A DNA stretch of 64,000 nt, from the NCBI RefSeq assembly GCF_023278565.1, contig NC_064682.1, positions 992,001 through 1,056,000 of the forward strand, read 5' to 3'. This document shows positions 34,383 to 45,252 of this stretch, in pieces. This DNA comes from Colletotrichum lupini. Its lineage: Eukaryota > Ascomycota > Sordariomycetes > Glomerellales > Glomerellaceae. The notes under the pieces were generated by a model. The model was not told where the DNA came from. It searched no databases and saw only the letters and a program-made list of their open reading frames with translations. Each line of letters starts with the position of its first letter. Within the stretch, counting starts at the first letter, position 1. Made by a program: the position numbers and the translations under genes.

Positions 34383-35864
34383 TGCGACGGTGCGACAACG
34401 CCAAATGGGATAGGGGGGACTGGGCGACGGCGAGACGCCGACGTGAGAGCGCCCGTTTCGTGTCGGGGCTGTCGGAGACTGGACTCTTGGGGGACGTTTT
34501 TTCGCTGGACACGTCGCATACACAACCGGTTGGTCGGCCGGGAGTGGGAGTGTGGGATGGGGGATCCTTTTTCGAACAGAAGCGAGACTGGAACTGAGTC
34601 GGGAACCTCTCCGCTTGTTGTTACCTTGCTTCACTTGCTCAATGGATCGTCATCTGCAGGGCAGAGGCAGAGTTCTTCAGCGGCTGTGCGGTTCCATGGC
34701 TACGGGTCGCGTAGTTTGATGGCAATCGTTTGTCGGGTGGTATTTGATTTTCTTGCAAAGAGAAGAAGAGTAAAAAATTCTCTTCTCTCCCCTCCCCAGC
34801 GTTGCAACGAGGCTGTCCTGCCTTACTACACACTACCCGTACCTAGGTACGTGTACGCACTATCTCTTGTTCTGCCCAGGTCGCTCTCCGCGCAGATCCG
34901 ATAGCCATCCAGTCACTAAGTCTGGTACTGGGAACCATGAAGCGGCTGGCAAGACGGATAGAAACACCAGGAGTACGGCACAAAAGTACCACAGTACCAG
35001 ACAGTTGCCGATGGTGAAAGAGCACGACTCAAGCGGGCGTTCAGCACGCCATTACCGCGGTCTGTTCAGGGGCGACGAATGAGGAGTCTGCTTAGAGCGA
35101 TTCTTCTGGTTTAGTCGGCCCAATTTGGACCCGCTGTCGGGGATCCGTCATTCGGAGTTAATATTTCCTGATAATTTTGTTTTTGAGTTGAGGGGGAGGA
35201 ACCGAGGAAGAGAGAGTGAGAGATAAGGGGCCCGCCAGCAGTTGGGGTGTGCTGCTACATTTTGATAGTCGGCAACTGAGAACTTCTACTAAAGCATCAA
35301 CAACTTGGAAGCAAAAACAGTGTGACGGAGCCGAGAAACTGGAGAAACGTTAGTCAGATGCGTACAGTAACTACTTTGCGTATGACTTGCATGGGAAAGA
35401 AATGTTCATCCCAAACTGTCAGACTCTTCCAAGCGCTTATGGTCTCCCCCCACCCGCCCAACATGTCCCAGACACGCACAAATGGCGCTCGCGCTGGTGC
35501 TGGCGTGGTCGGGCCAAGGCCGACTCGCGCTGGCAGTCATTGCTTTTGCTGCGACTCAGTGGGCCGTTCGTCCGACCAGCAGAAGCATATCGCCGAACCA
35601 AGGTTCGTCTGTAGTCCTGTACGGATACTCTCGTCAGGAATCTTAGAGTCCAAGAGTGTGAATCGCGTGATGCTCATGCGGAGCATCAAGCACAAATCGC
35701 TCAGAGTTGCCTGTCACTCTTTCCATAAAGCCGAGTCTTCTTTTCATCGTTATCGTCCGACAGTCTCATCAGTGGTGCTACACAGATACCCCTCCCTACT
35801 GTCGCTTCCTCGCTTCTCTACAACCCCTCGTCGCATCCAGACCCAGCCAGTCTCCGCCGCCATC
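34383..35864. other. Divergent upstream region (regulator / FMO)
   Basis: 1.48 kb between two divergent start codons. An open frame entering the FMO coding region from upstream begins with an ATG at 35670; its possible meaning is noted under the FMO. Nothing else was recognised. Confidence 0.45.
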
Positions 35865-37471
35865 ATGTCGCCCATGTACCTTGAAGACAAACTCAACATC
35901 GACCGGGTCGCCGTTATCGGCGCCGGGCCGTGCGGCCTGTCCGCCGCAAAGTAAGCCCGCCGATCCGGCCCCAGGCGACGAGTCCCACGCCTTATACATA
36001 CTTACTTTATTCGCACTCCAATAGGTACTTGCTAGCGGAGAAGAAGTTCTCCAAAGTCCAGATATTCGAACAGAGGGATACCGTCGGCGGCGCCTGGACA
36101 TACAGCCCCTTGAACGTCATTGACGGTGACCTCAGCATCCCCAGGACACAACCAACCAAGAACCCGGACACGGCCATTGCCGTTGAGGGACACGATGCCA
36201 AGCAATTCGTCTCTCCAGTGTATGATTACTTGGAGACGAATATCCCCCACACACTCATGAACTACTCGGATAAAAAGTTCCCCTCAGATGCCTCGCTTTT
36301 CCCTCCTCACCAAACAGTGAAGAAGTATCTGGAAGACTATGCCGAGGAGCTGAAGCCCATCATCTCTCTGTCGACGCAGATCCTCTCCGTCAGAAAGTCT
36401 TCGAATGGCAGTGAAGTTTATTGGGAAATTGAAAGTCTGAACCTCAAGACAAATGAGACCAACAAGGCGCAATTTGACGCTGTCTTCGTCGCGAGCGGAC
36501 ACTACAATGATCCCTTCATCCCAGACATCCCTGGCCTTGCCGAGTTTGACAGAGCACACCCAGGCTCAATTTCCCACTCCAAATTCTACAGGAATGCCGA
36601 GCAGTATAAGGGAAAAGTGAGATGAACCATGCCCGCAACCCCTTAACCTGACCAAAGTCACTCACACTCATTACAGAAAGTCATCATCGTCGGCAACTCA
36701 GCTTCAGGCATCGACCTAAGCGCCCAAATCTCAACAGTCTGCGCTCTCCCCATCATCGTCTCCGAGAAGACCGTCCCCAACACCCCCGCAGAAGACCGCT
36801 CATCCTGGGCTAAACCCGTCCCCGAGATTCTCGAATTCATCTCCGAAAACAGACAAGTTCGCTTCGCCAACGGCGAGACCGAATCCGAAATTGACGGCGT
36901 CGTCTTTTGCACGGGTTACTTCTACAGCTTCCCTTTCTTCCGCGACCTCTCCCCTCCTGTCGTAACGGATGGCGCCTACGCGCGGAATCTGTACGAGCAT
37001 CTCCTCTACATTGACGACCCGACGCTTGCGTTCGCGGGCATCCCGCAGCGCATCGTGCCGTTCCCCGTGTCGGAGGGCCAGGCTGCGTACGTTGCACGCG
37101 CATGGGCGGATCGTCTGCGTCTGCCGAGTCGCGGCGAGATGAGAGAGTGGGAGGCGCGGATCCTCAAGAACAAGGGCGAGAGTAAGATGCTGCATAACTT
37201 GGCGTTTCCCAAGGATCTGGAGTACATCAATATGTTCCACGCGCGGAGCCTGGAGGCGGAGAAGAGAGAGGGTCTGGAGAATGATGGTGTGGGAAAGATA
37301 CCGCCGTACTGGGATGATGAGAAGCGGTGGACGAGGGAGCGGTTCCCTTTGATCAAGATTGCTTCAAGGAAATTAGGAGAGCGAAGGCATGAGATTACGA
37401 CGTTGGAGGAGCTTGGGTTTGATTACAAGGCTTGGAAAGCTGGGCTAAATGAGGAGGAAAAGTTGCTTTGA
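35865..37471 (+). CDS. Flavin-containing monooxygenase (FMO-like)
   Basis: Three exons, 35865-35950, 36025-36616 and 36677-37471, with introns of 74 and 60 bases, giving 490 residues. The FAD motif GAGPCGLSAAKYL is at about 19-31; the FMO fingerprint near HPGSISHSKFYRN precedes the second Rossmann motif GNSASGID for NADPH; and VFCTGYFYSFPF marks the FATGY-type region. The order matches class B FMOs, which oxygenate soft nucleophiles such as nitrogen or sulfur atoms using NADPH and O2. The frame stays open upstream to an ATG at 35670, adding 65 residues rich in Arg, Ser and His and almost free of acids, like a mitochondrial presequence. I favour 35865 because family members start close to the FAD loop. 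Confidence 0.9.
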
Positions 37472-37603
37472 GCATTGCTCCCTTATGGCTTAACCATTTC
37501 TTCCCTCTCCGTCTTCTGTATAGATCTTAGAAGGAGCTGGGATAGAGAAAGACCGGAGATGTATACGCTGACGCCATCTGACAGTTAATAGCTACGTTCT
37601 CTC

Positions 37604-37661
<58 letters not shown>

Positions 37662-38324
37662 GAGAACTTATCCCATCAGGCTGACTACTACTCATGGTGC
37701 ATATCAGTCATCAACCTCTACATGTAATGTCTAGTTCAATGCATCTCTTCTAGTTCACTATACCAAGTTGAGGGTGATTTTCTTCGAACGCCTCAAAATG
37801 TTAACATTTCTACCGATGCCACCAGTTCAGCGTACAGTAAGCCCAGATGAAGAATGGCGAGGTCCTAGAATCTACTTGGTATAGGCGCTATGGAGGAGAA
37901 ATTGGTATACAACGAGCTTACAAACTTGGACTCGTGAGCGCAAAGCTGACAAATGGCCTTCATCCCAAACTACACCTGCTGGCTGCCCGCGCGCCACGAG
38001 CGCTCGGAGTTCCGAACCGCGCGGGATTGATGCAGCTTCCCCGCTCTGGGAAGCTGGAGAAGTCTATTTTTACGTCACGTTCACCTACTTTGTGGAAGCA
38101 CATCTACTCCCTTGATATGCTTCCTAACAAAGCAATCCATCCGCTAATAGCAGGCCCCTCATCACGCCACATAATATCAGCGCAGTTAAAATCCCACCGG
38201 CTCCAAGTTGTATCAACCCATCAAAAGTATATGAGATCTGGCATCGCACACTTACCGACTTGCAAAGGTCCGACCTGCTTTCTATCATAAAAGCACAAAG
38301 CTATTACCTCAACACACAACTAAT
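37472..38324. other. Intergenic with microsatellite
   Basis: 853 bases after the FMO. The (GA)n tract at 37606-37658 lies here. A 147-codon open frame at 37847-38290 shows no family features and is treated as chance. Confidence 0.5.
37606..37658 (+). repeat. (GA)n microsatellite, about 26 units
   Basis: A perfect GA dinucleotide repeat of 53 bases, 135 bases downstream of the FMO stop. The tract is purine-only on the plus strand and probably length-polymorphic. Confidence 0.95.
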
Positions 38325-39456
38325 ATGAGTGAAGAGGTGCGGTTGCATACACCTATGAATACCAAAAGCATGCATATTAACCCCTTCATTACAGAAAGAC
38401 CCCATCCGGTACCAGCCCGGAAAAGGCGGAGGTTTCGAGCGCACTGAGGCCCAGTTCCGCAACTTCATCGCGAATGATGCCAACGCCAAGTTCGCAGCTG
38501 AGAAGGGTCGCTATGCTCTCTACGTCAGCCCCGGGTGTCCTTGGGTAAGCCCTCATGTACATCAAAGCGAATGCCCCGCTAACAAAACGCAGTGCCACCG
38601 CGTCATGATCGTTCGGGCCCTCAAACGCCTCGAGGGCGTCGTAGACCTCTACGTCGCAGATATGGGCATGGGCAAAGAAGGTTGGCACTTCACAGATAGC
38701 CCCGAGGCAGCGAAATTCGGCGTTCTTCCGCGCGACCCCGTCTACGGCTTCATGACGATCAAGGAGCTCTACCTCAAAGCAAGTCCCGGCTACGATGGCC
38801 GTGTCACGGTGCCTGTCCTCTGGGATAAGAAGTTGCATACTCTCGTCAGCAACGAGTCTAGCGAAATTATCCGTATGCTCTACACCGAGTTCGATCACCT
38901 CCTTCCCGAGGTGGATCGCGAGGAGAGTCGACCCGGCGGCGGCCTGTACCCTAAGGAGAAGCGTAAGGAAATTGATGAGATCAATGAGTGGGTGTATCAC
39001 ACGGTCAACAACGGTGTTTACAAAAGTGGTTTTGCGTTCACGCAGTCCGCTTACGAGGAGAACGTCGACGCCTTGTTCAAATCTCTAGATCGTCTGGAGG
39101 ACATTCTCGAGGACCGGCCTTTCCTGACCGGCGATCACATTACTGAGGCTGATGTCCGCCTGTTTCCAACGATTGCCCGGTTTGACATTGCATATGTCCC
39201 GATTTTTATGTGTAATTTGGGCACGATCCGGAACGATTACCCGAATCTGCACCTTTGGTTCAGGAGGTTATACTGGGACCAGAGTGAGAGGACGCACGGC
39301 GCGTTCTTCAGTACGACGGATACGTGGGTGTCGAGGTTCAAGGAGGGATATGGCGGTGCGAGGACGAGGGTCTTGGGAATTACCGGGCCCCTTATAATTC
39401 CAAAGGGCCCTCGCGTTTTGGTTCACGAGCTCAAGGAGGAGGAAAGGCTTAAGTGA
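38325..39456 (+). CDS. Glutathionyl-hydroquinone reductase-like GST (Ecm4/omega type)
   Basis: Three exons, 38325-38336, 38395-38544 and 38593-39456, give 341 residues, typical of this family. Exon 1 encodes only four residues and its donor (GTGCGG) is non-ideal, so the extreme N-terminus is the least certain part. The second intron (48 bases) splits the active site: CPW (52-54) is followed in exon 3 by CHR (55-57). Glutathionyl-hydroquinone reductases carry CPWA; the motif here is CPWCHR, giving a CxxC pair. Later features fit: a YDGRVTVPVLWDKK cis-Pro loop, NESSEIIRML for glutathione binding, and a C-terminal helical domain with DHITEADVRLFPT. The known reaction is reduction of glutathionyl-quinones using glutathione in the cytosol. 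The adjacent FMO and SDR support a detoxification setting. Confidence 0.9.
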
Positions 39457-40259
39457 CTGTAGTTTTCTTGGTTGCGAGGTCTGAACTTTACAACCAACTG
39501 AGGTCGTATATAGTTCAAGGTAGTCAAGCTATGACGGTAATACCTGCCTGTTGCAACAACTCAAGAAACCGGCTACATCTCAATTGGCCGCCATCAATCA
39601 TTTTTACTATGATGTACTCGACTGCATTTAATCTTATCAGGTCCCTCAACACAGGCCTATCCTGGGCCAAGCTTCTCGGCATTCCAAAAATTTCCGAAAT
39701 GTGCAATACACTATTGCCGGGCAAAGACAGTAGTCAGCCAAACAAATAGGCAGAATCAGTGGCTGCGGCGGTGCAAGTGAGGTAGGGGCTGTGACCCATC
39801 AGCACGCACTGCTACTTGGCGACAGGGTCGCTGATCCTAACAGCAAAGCATGTCCCAACGAATCAGAGTGGTGAGGAATGTGAAAAAACATCAATATCGT
39901 CTGGCCGCATTTTGCCACTGCCAGACTTGGTTCAGCCTTCTGGGGCAGAGCGTTTCGCCCGATTTGAGGCAATCAATCCATTGAAGAGAGCTTCACCTGA
40001 GTCTGCCAGTGTTAGACAGTCAGCCTTGGAAGGCTTTTCCGTTATTATATTAATAGCAATAAGACGAACTAGACTGTAAGTGTGCTTGTTTGTACGCGAA
40101 AACGTAGATCCGCCATCTTGCTACTATCGCTGATTACACATTCTGCGGCTGCCATTAAACCTACAAGAGCTTACAGCGGATTTAACGAGACCAGATAGGT
40201 CTGAAATATCTCCGAAACATTGCGCCGCGCGAAGATCATCAGATTACTTAACAATTCTA
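39457..40259. other. Intergenic, no gene seen
   Basis: 803 bases between the GST and the small membrane protein frame. Only short chance frames were seen. Confidence 0.5.
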
Positions 40260-40721
40260 ATGCCTCCCACTTTAGAAAGCGGAAACTCAATAGCCGCTCT
40301 CAGCATCTTCAAGACATTCGAAATTCGAATAGCTTATATAACCTCAATCACCTCGAGGTACCATACCAAACGAGAAATTGGCGACGATTACAAGACCCAC
40401 ATACGTCCAGGCCCAATTGCAGGCATCTCTCTAATTGCCATAGTGTTCGTCTTTCTCATACTTGTCGTCTGGGGCAGGCAAAGAGCCAGGGCTAGAGAGG
40501 AAGCCACTATGCATAGGTACAACGATTATGTCAGCAACGTCGTGGCTCTCGAGGACCAGCAGAGAGACATCAGGAATGGGGGCTATGCCTATGGTCGAGG
40601 CTATTTTCCAGGGCCACAGTATACCGCAGCCGATGATGATGGCAGTGAGCGTGCTCGACGCCTGATGAAACCGCTTCCACCGTTCCCTGGCAAAGCTGGC
40701 AGATCCCAACAGCAGTCATGA
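40260..40721 (+). CDS. Hypothetical single-pass membrane protein
   Basis: A 153-codon frame without introns. A strong hydrophobic segment at about residues 51-72 (GPIAGISLIAIVFVFLILVVW) is followed by a basic stretch (RQRARAREE), the classical stop-transfer arrangement with a cytosolic C-terminus. The C-terminal 70 residues are polar, rich in Gly/Tyr/Arg, and end in a proline-rich KPLPPFPGK segment that could bind SH3-like domains. There is no signal peptide at the chosen start, and an upstream exon could exist. I do not recognise the family. The membrane segment followed by basic residues makes it more credible than the surrounding random frames. Confidence 0.5.
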   Translation: MPPTLESGNSIAALSIFKTFEIRIAYITSITSRYHTKREIGDDYKTHIRPGPIAGISLIAIVFVFLILVVWGRQRARAREEATMHRYNDYVSNVVALEDQQRDIRNGGYAYGRGYFPGPQYTAADDDGSERARRLMKPLPPFPGKAGRSQQQS

Positions 40722-41390
40722 CTTTGATGGGCTCAAGATATTCAGGCAGGGCATGGGTGTTTTTGAGATTCTCTTCTATCTATGAAACAAAGCCTCAATT
40801 TCTACATCAACACAAATCAATCAAGTAAACCTAGGTCGAAAGAAGCCGTGCCTTGTGGTTAAAACATAGTATGTAAGATCCTATGCACTGTCGTCGGGCG
40901 CGCCCGAGCCCTCTGCGTGTAAAGACTTACAGTATGTCTCTTGCTTCTTGCCGTTGCATCGCCCTTTGATGACGGAAAATAGAAGATTCTTTTATCAAAA
41001 TATTCGCTCAGAGCCGGGTAGGCACCAATCTTCGGGGTTTCTGGGGACGAAGGGATGCTACTGGGCTGTCATAGGTATCACAATCAGCTCCCCCGAGGAG
41101 CGATGTGGAGTCAACGATTATCTCCGTCGGCAATTCTGGCCAGTCATCGACGACATCTCATCGGCGTCCGGGTTCCAATATCACGACCATCTGAGCGCAA
41201 CATGTCGCAATCATGCTCCAGCGTCCTCATGAGAAGGAATCAAGGTCAGCAAGGCACAAATCAGTTCTGTGCTGGGCAGACCTGAATTTCCATAAAAGCT
41301 GGCCTCCCTTCCGCATGTCCAAGTTACGAGGTTCGTCCTGTTCATCAAACGGAAGAAAGGATTGTCTCATCTCAGGTCTACCAAGCCAAT
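40722..41390. other. Intergenic, no gene seen
   Basis: 669 bases upstream of the M20 amidohydrolase. Short frames only. Confidence 0.5.
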
Positions 41391-42852
41391 ATGAATATTC
41401 GTATCCTCCCTTTAACATCTCAATTCGTTCCCAACACGGCTACCATTGCCCCGGAGATCGCTGGTGCGATGGATAAATCCATCAGCGATGCCAAAACCTT
41501 GCTGAGAGAGGTCGACTTAGACGTGAGTAGTCCCAAGCACCGCCGTTTGTGTCCCGCAAAGGGACGTCAGCACAAACTTGTCCAAGCTGACCCTGGCTTC
41601 GTCGTTCTAGATATTCCATCATCCGGAACTCAACTATCAAGAGTTTCACGCGCACGATGCTCTCGTCGAAGTACTCAACAAGCTTGGTTTCAAAGTCACC
41701 CCTCACGCATACGGAATTCCTACATCTCTGGAGGCAGACTACGGAGAAGGCGGCCGTCTCGTCGTCTTCAACGCCGAGTACGACGCGCTCCCTGAAATCG
41801 GCCACGCCTGCGGCCACAACCTCATCGCCACCGCATCCCTAGCTGGCTTCATCGCCACAGTTGCCGCCCTGAAGGCGTCCGGCAAGCCTGGACGCGTTAG
41901 ACTTCTAGGCACTCCGGCCGAGGAAGGTGGTTGCGGCAAGGGCATGCTCGTAGGCAAAGGAGCATACGACGGCGTCGCAGCCTGCGTGATGGCTCACCCG
42001 GCCCCAATGTTCACCTACGGTAACGAAGGGCGACACGGTGACGTATTTGTCAATCATGTCTCTGCCACCGCCTTCAGAATCAAGTTCAAGGGCAAGGCTG
42101 CGCACGCCGCCGCCTCGCCTTGGGAGGGCGTGAATGCTCTCGATGCTGCTGTCCTCGGCTACAACGGCGTCAGCATGATGAGGCAGCAGATGACGAAAGA
42201 TTCCACCGTCCATGGCATCTTCACTGACGCCGGCGTCAAGAGCAACATCATTCCCGACTTTGCTGCCGTTGACTATACCGTGCGCGCGCCAACCATTGAG
42301 AAGACCAAGGAGCTGCGAGACCGCGTCATTGCGAATTACCGCGCTGGCGCCATCGCCACGGGCTGCGAGATGAAGGTCGAGTACGATGTCTTTTACGCGC
42401 CCTTGCGCCCGAACAAGCAGCTTTCTCTGGTGTTTGCGGACGCTGCGGCAGACTTGGGCATTCCCATGTGGTGCGACGTAGACACCAAAGAGGTCATCTC
42501 TGGGGCCACCGACCAAGGGAACGTTGGCTGTGTTGTGCCTGTCATCCATCCTATCTACGGGATTGAGGCCAAGGAAGGGCAGAGTAACCACACTGCCGGC
42601 TTCACGGAAGCTGCCGGAGCCGAATCGGCACACGAGCGAAGTCTTGTTATTGCCAAGGCTCTGGCGAGGTCCGCATGGGCTGTCTTGACCGACGATGAGG
42701 TGGCATCCAAAGTTCAGCGTGAGTTCGAAGAAACTGTATCGGAGAGGAGGTTGAAGATTTCTCTTGAGGAGGAGATGTCTCTTATCACGAAAGACTCCTC
42801 TCAGATGAGCACACCTGTTAAGAAACTTTGCTCTTGTGGCAACGGAGTTTGA
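41391..42852 (+). CDS. M20-family amidohydrolase / metallopeptidase
   Basis: Two exons, 41391-41522 and 41611-42852, with an 88-base intron (GTGAGT donor, GCTGACC branch, TTCTAG acceptor), give 457 residues. Splicing restores the family opening DIFHHPELNYQEF. Metal and catalytic motifs of M20D amidohydrolases follow: NAEYDALPEIGHACGHN, then GTPAEEGGCGK, then VMAHPAP. A lid or dimerisation domain (FKGKAAHAAASPWEGVNALDA) is next, and NHTAGFTEAAG near the end supplies the last metal-side residues. Relatives hydrolyse aminoacyl or p-aminobenzoyl-glutamate type amides. It is probably cytosolic. The gene ends 18 bases from the stop of the Zn2Cys6 gene, which is on the other strand. A start at an internal ATG near 41469 is possible. 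Confidence 0.9.
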
Positions 42853-42870
42853 GCCATAGTTGTTTGATAG

Positions 42871-44668
42871 CTAGGCCAGCAAACCGAGATTCCGCTCTCT
42901 GCCTTCCTTGAGCAACATAGCATAGCTGCTATTACCAAGCTTTTGTACCAACCAATCCCGATGAACCGCGTCGTCTGTTTGCCTCGCCATGATGAAGACA
43001 GCCCATTGGTTCCGCCACATGAACGGTCTCTCTGGCCTCTGTGTAACCATCCGGAAAATCACCTGGAGGAGATCGTCTTGGGCGACGGCAAGATCTTGTT
43101 GAATCGATTCGGATGGTGAAGCAGAGGCAATGGCAATTAGGACACTGACAAGGACAGCATGGAAATGGATAACGATGCTGTAGGACGCTGTGATCAACTT
43201 TGCATCGGCTGGATTGGGGGCTTCTGCCAAGCGGAATATGGCCGAATATTCCTGCTCAGCCCCTCGGAAGTCAGCCGCTGTTATTGGCCAGTCCAACATG
43301 GGGTCTGCAAGATGTAAAGGGATATAGGAAAGACTATTGTCTTACCTCTCGTAGACGATGTAGCGTAGTCACTATGCCGTTCAACTCGTCTTCGTCAATA
43401 ATGGATGCTTGGGCCCGATGCAATCGATCGAGACAAATGTTTGCGAAAAAGTGAAGCTCCAAGGGCTTTGATCGCTCTACATCATCCATCGACTCCTCGC
43501 AAGGATACAGCGACCCGAAGTAATCAGCGTGGACATTCCGGGAACAGGCAAACAGGGAGCGCGATGCACCATCGCCGGAGAGTACCAGGCGAGAAACGTT
43601 GCCTCCAATGCCGCAAGATTCAGAGTCCAGGTCCTCATACGCTATGAAGAGCAGGAGACTCGCGACAAGACTCCTGTTCGCAGGCAGAGCCAGAGGAGAA
43701 GAGACCGAATCAACAGCGGATTTCTCTTCAGAAGATGGGCTGCTAGAGAGATTCCGGAGTGGGGACTCCTCAGCATCGAAGAGGTCCAAAAGACGATGCT
43801 TGCGGACATAGTCTGCTACTGCGGAGCTGAGCTTCTTCATAGCCCGACGACATTTATCATCCCAGATCGCACGGTACGTGAGTTGTAACAGCCAAAAGGC
43901 CATCAAAGTCTTTGTATGATTACAAATCGGCTCTTGCATTCCGTCGACAAAGCTGTTGGTTCCCATTGTGAAATGAGACTTGGCCGTGGCCAACACTGAA
44001 CGGTTCGGATGATTCCGGGCAACGATGCCAAGGCATGACGCCAGCAGCAAATGCATGACCGTGGCGTCGTCGTAGGCATGATGAAGCAGGATGGCCAACT
44101 TGGACCATAAAAAGGTCTTGGGACTACACTTTGAGAAGACGTTCTCGAAGAAATAGAGAGCGTCCTGCTCCAAGGGCCCAAGGAGAATCGAGCACCGGGA
44201 CGGTATGTGTCGAGTGCTCAGCAGTGCATGAGGCGACGCCGCTATGTTCTGATTAAATATAATATCCAAGGCTATGCGTTCGTCGTAGTGCGCTGCGTGA
44301 TTTAGAACCGGATCAGTCGTACTTGTCGACTCGCTTTCTGTCACCGACGTCGTTGAGGGACTCCCTCCCCAATCTAGGGGACTTTTGTCGCTTTCGGCCC
44401 TTTGCTGGACAGTGTTTTTAGAGATTTCCTTCGAGGGCAAGATTGGAGGAGGTATGTACTGAAGGCGGGATTTGACAGGGCCAAACCCGCGCCTTCGCTC
44501 TCGGAGGGGAACATGATCTCCACGCCAATGGCAGTGACGCTGTAGGCGACTGCATCGCTGGCATGAAGGCCGGTCCTCTGAGCACTTGACCTTGGATCGT
44601 GCGCAGGTAATGCATCCCCTTGTCGATCGACTCCGTCGGCGGGATACTGTAGTTGTGTTGTCGAGCAT
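42871..44668 (-). CDS. Zn2Cys6 transcription factor with Fungal_trans_2-like region
   Basis: Exon 1 is 44668-43346 (441 codons). The zinc cluster is at residues 19-46 with C-x2-C-x6-C-x6-C-x2-C-x6-C, preceded by a basic RRRSRSTRG stretch. The middle part contains helices typical of fungal regulator domains (LLLASCLGIVARNHP, KTLMAFWLLQLTYRAIWD). The donor at 43345 (GAG then GTAAGA) is strong. The nearest acceptor, TTGCAG ending at 43305, gives the wrong phase; only an acceptor at 43252 (or 43255), 15-20 bases after a GCTGAC branch site, continues the open frame to 42871. With that 94-base intron the protein has 567 residues. It is a likely nuclear regulator, placed between the amidohydrolase and the divergent HxxHC protein, either of which could be its target. 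Confidence 0.82.
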
Positions 44669-45252
44669 GGCTGGCGATGATGCCTGTGAAGTGTCTTGCT
44701 CAATCGCTTGCGCAGTCGTCGGCGCGAGACCTTGGACAATAATTTAGATCGAACAACGTGAGGGGTGGCATGGCGTTGACGGGGGGAAGATGGCCCTAGA
44801 TTGAACGAAAAGCAAGAGAGTGCGATGGTTGAGAGAAGTTATTGATAAGAGATACAGGAGAATTGCATCATCCCGGAGTTAACGACTTACTGTCGCTGAC
44901 GCTCCTGATCCCTGAATCGTGCATAAGACTATCTCAACTCTGGGGTACCAACTTAGCCTGAGTGGAGAATTGCGGTCCGAATTGGCCACTAAGAGTCTTC
45001 GGACCGAGAGTTAATTGAACGAACAATAATAGTTCAGCATGATAGTAGACCACCTAGGTATTAAGATACTTATCCTATCTAGAGATTGTCAACTTTCAGA
45101 CGACCTCAACTTAGAGAATTGTGATAACTGAGAGCTTTCCCCAAGGAAAAGACGAACTAAGTCTCTTTTTTTTTAGACCACACAGTTGTCGTATGTGAGG
45201 CATCTAAAGCGGAACCCACCCAACAGAACAAATAATCTCGTCGAGTCGTGTG
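44669..45252. other. Divergent promoter region (regulator / HxxHC protein)
   Basis: 584 bases between two divergent start codons. It is relatively AT-rich in its middle. No gene or clear site was recognised. Confidence 0.5.

Noticed and set aside
31860..34634. Longer 924-codon version of the first Zn2Cys6 regulator
   Set aside because: The extra 84 codons contain no ATG; the first methionine is at 34382.
37847..38290. 147-codon plus frame before the GST
   Set aside because: No domain or signal; composition is random-like and it does not connect in frame to the GST exons.
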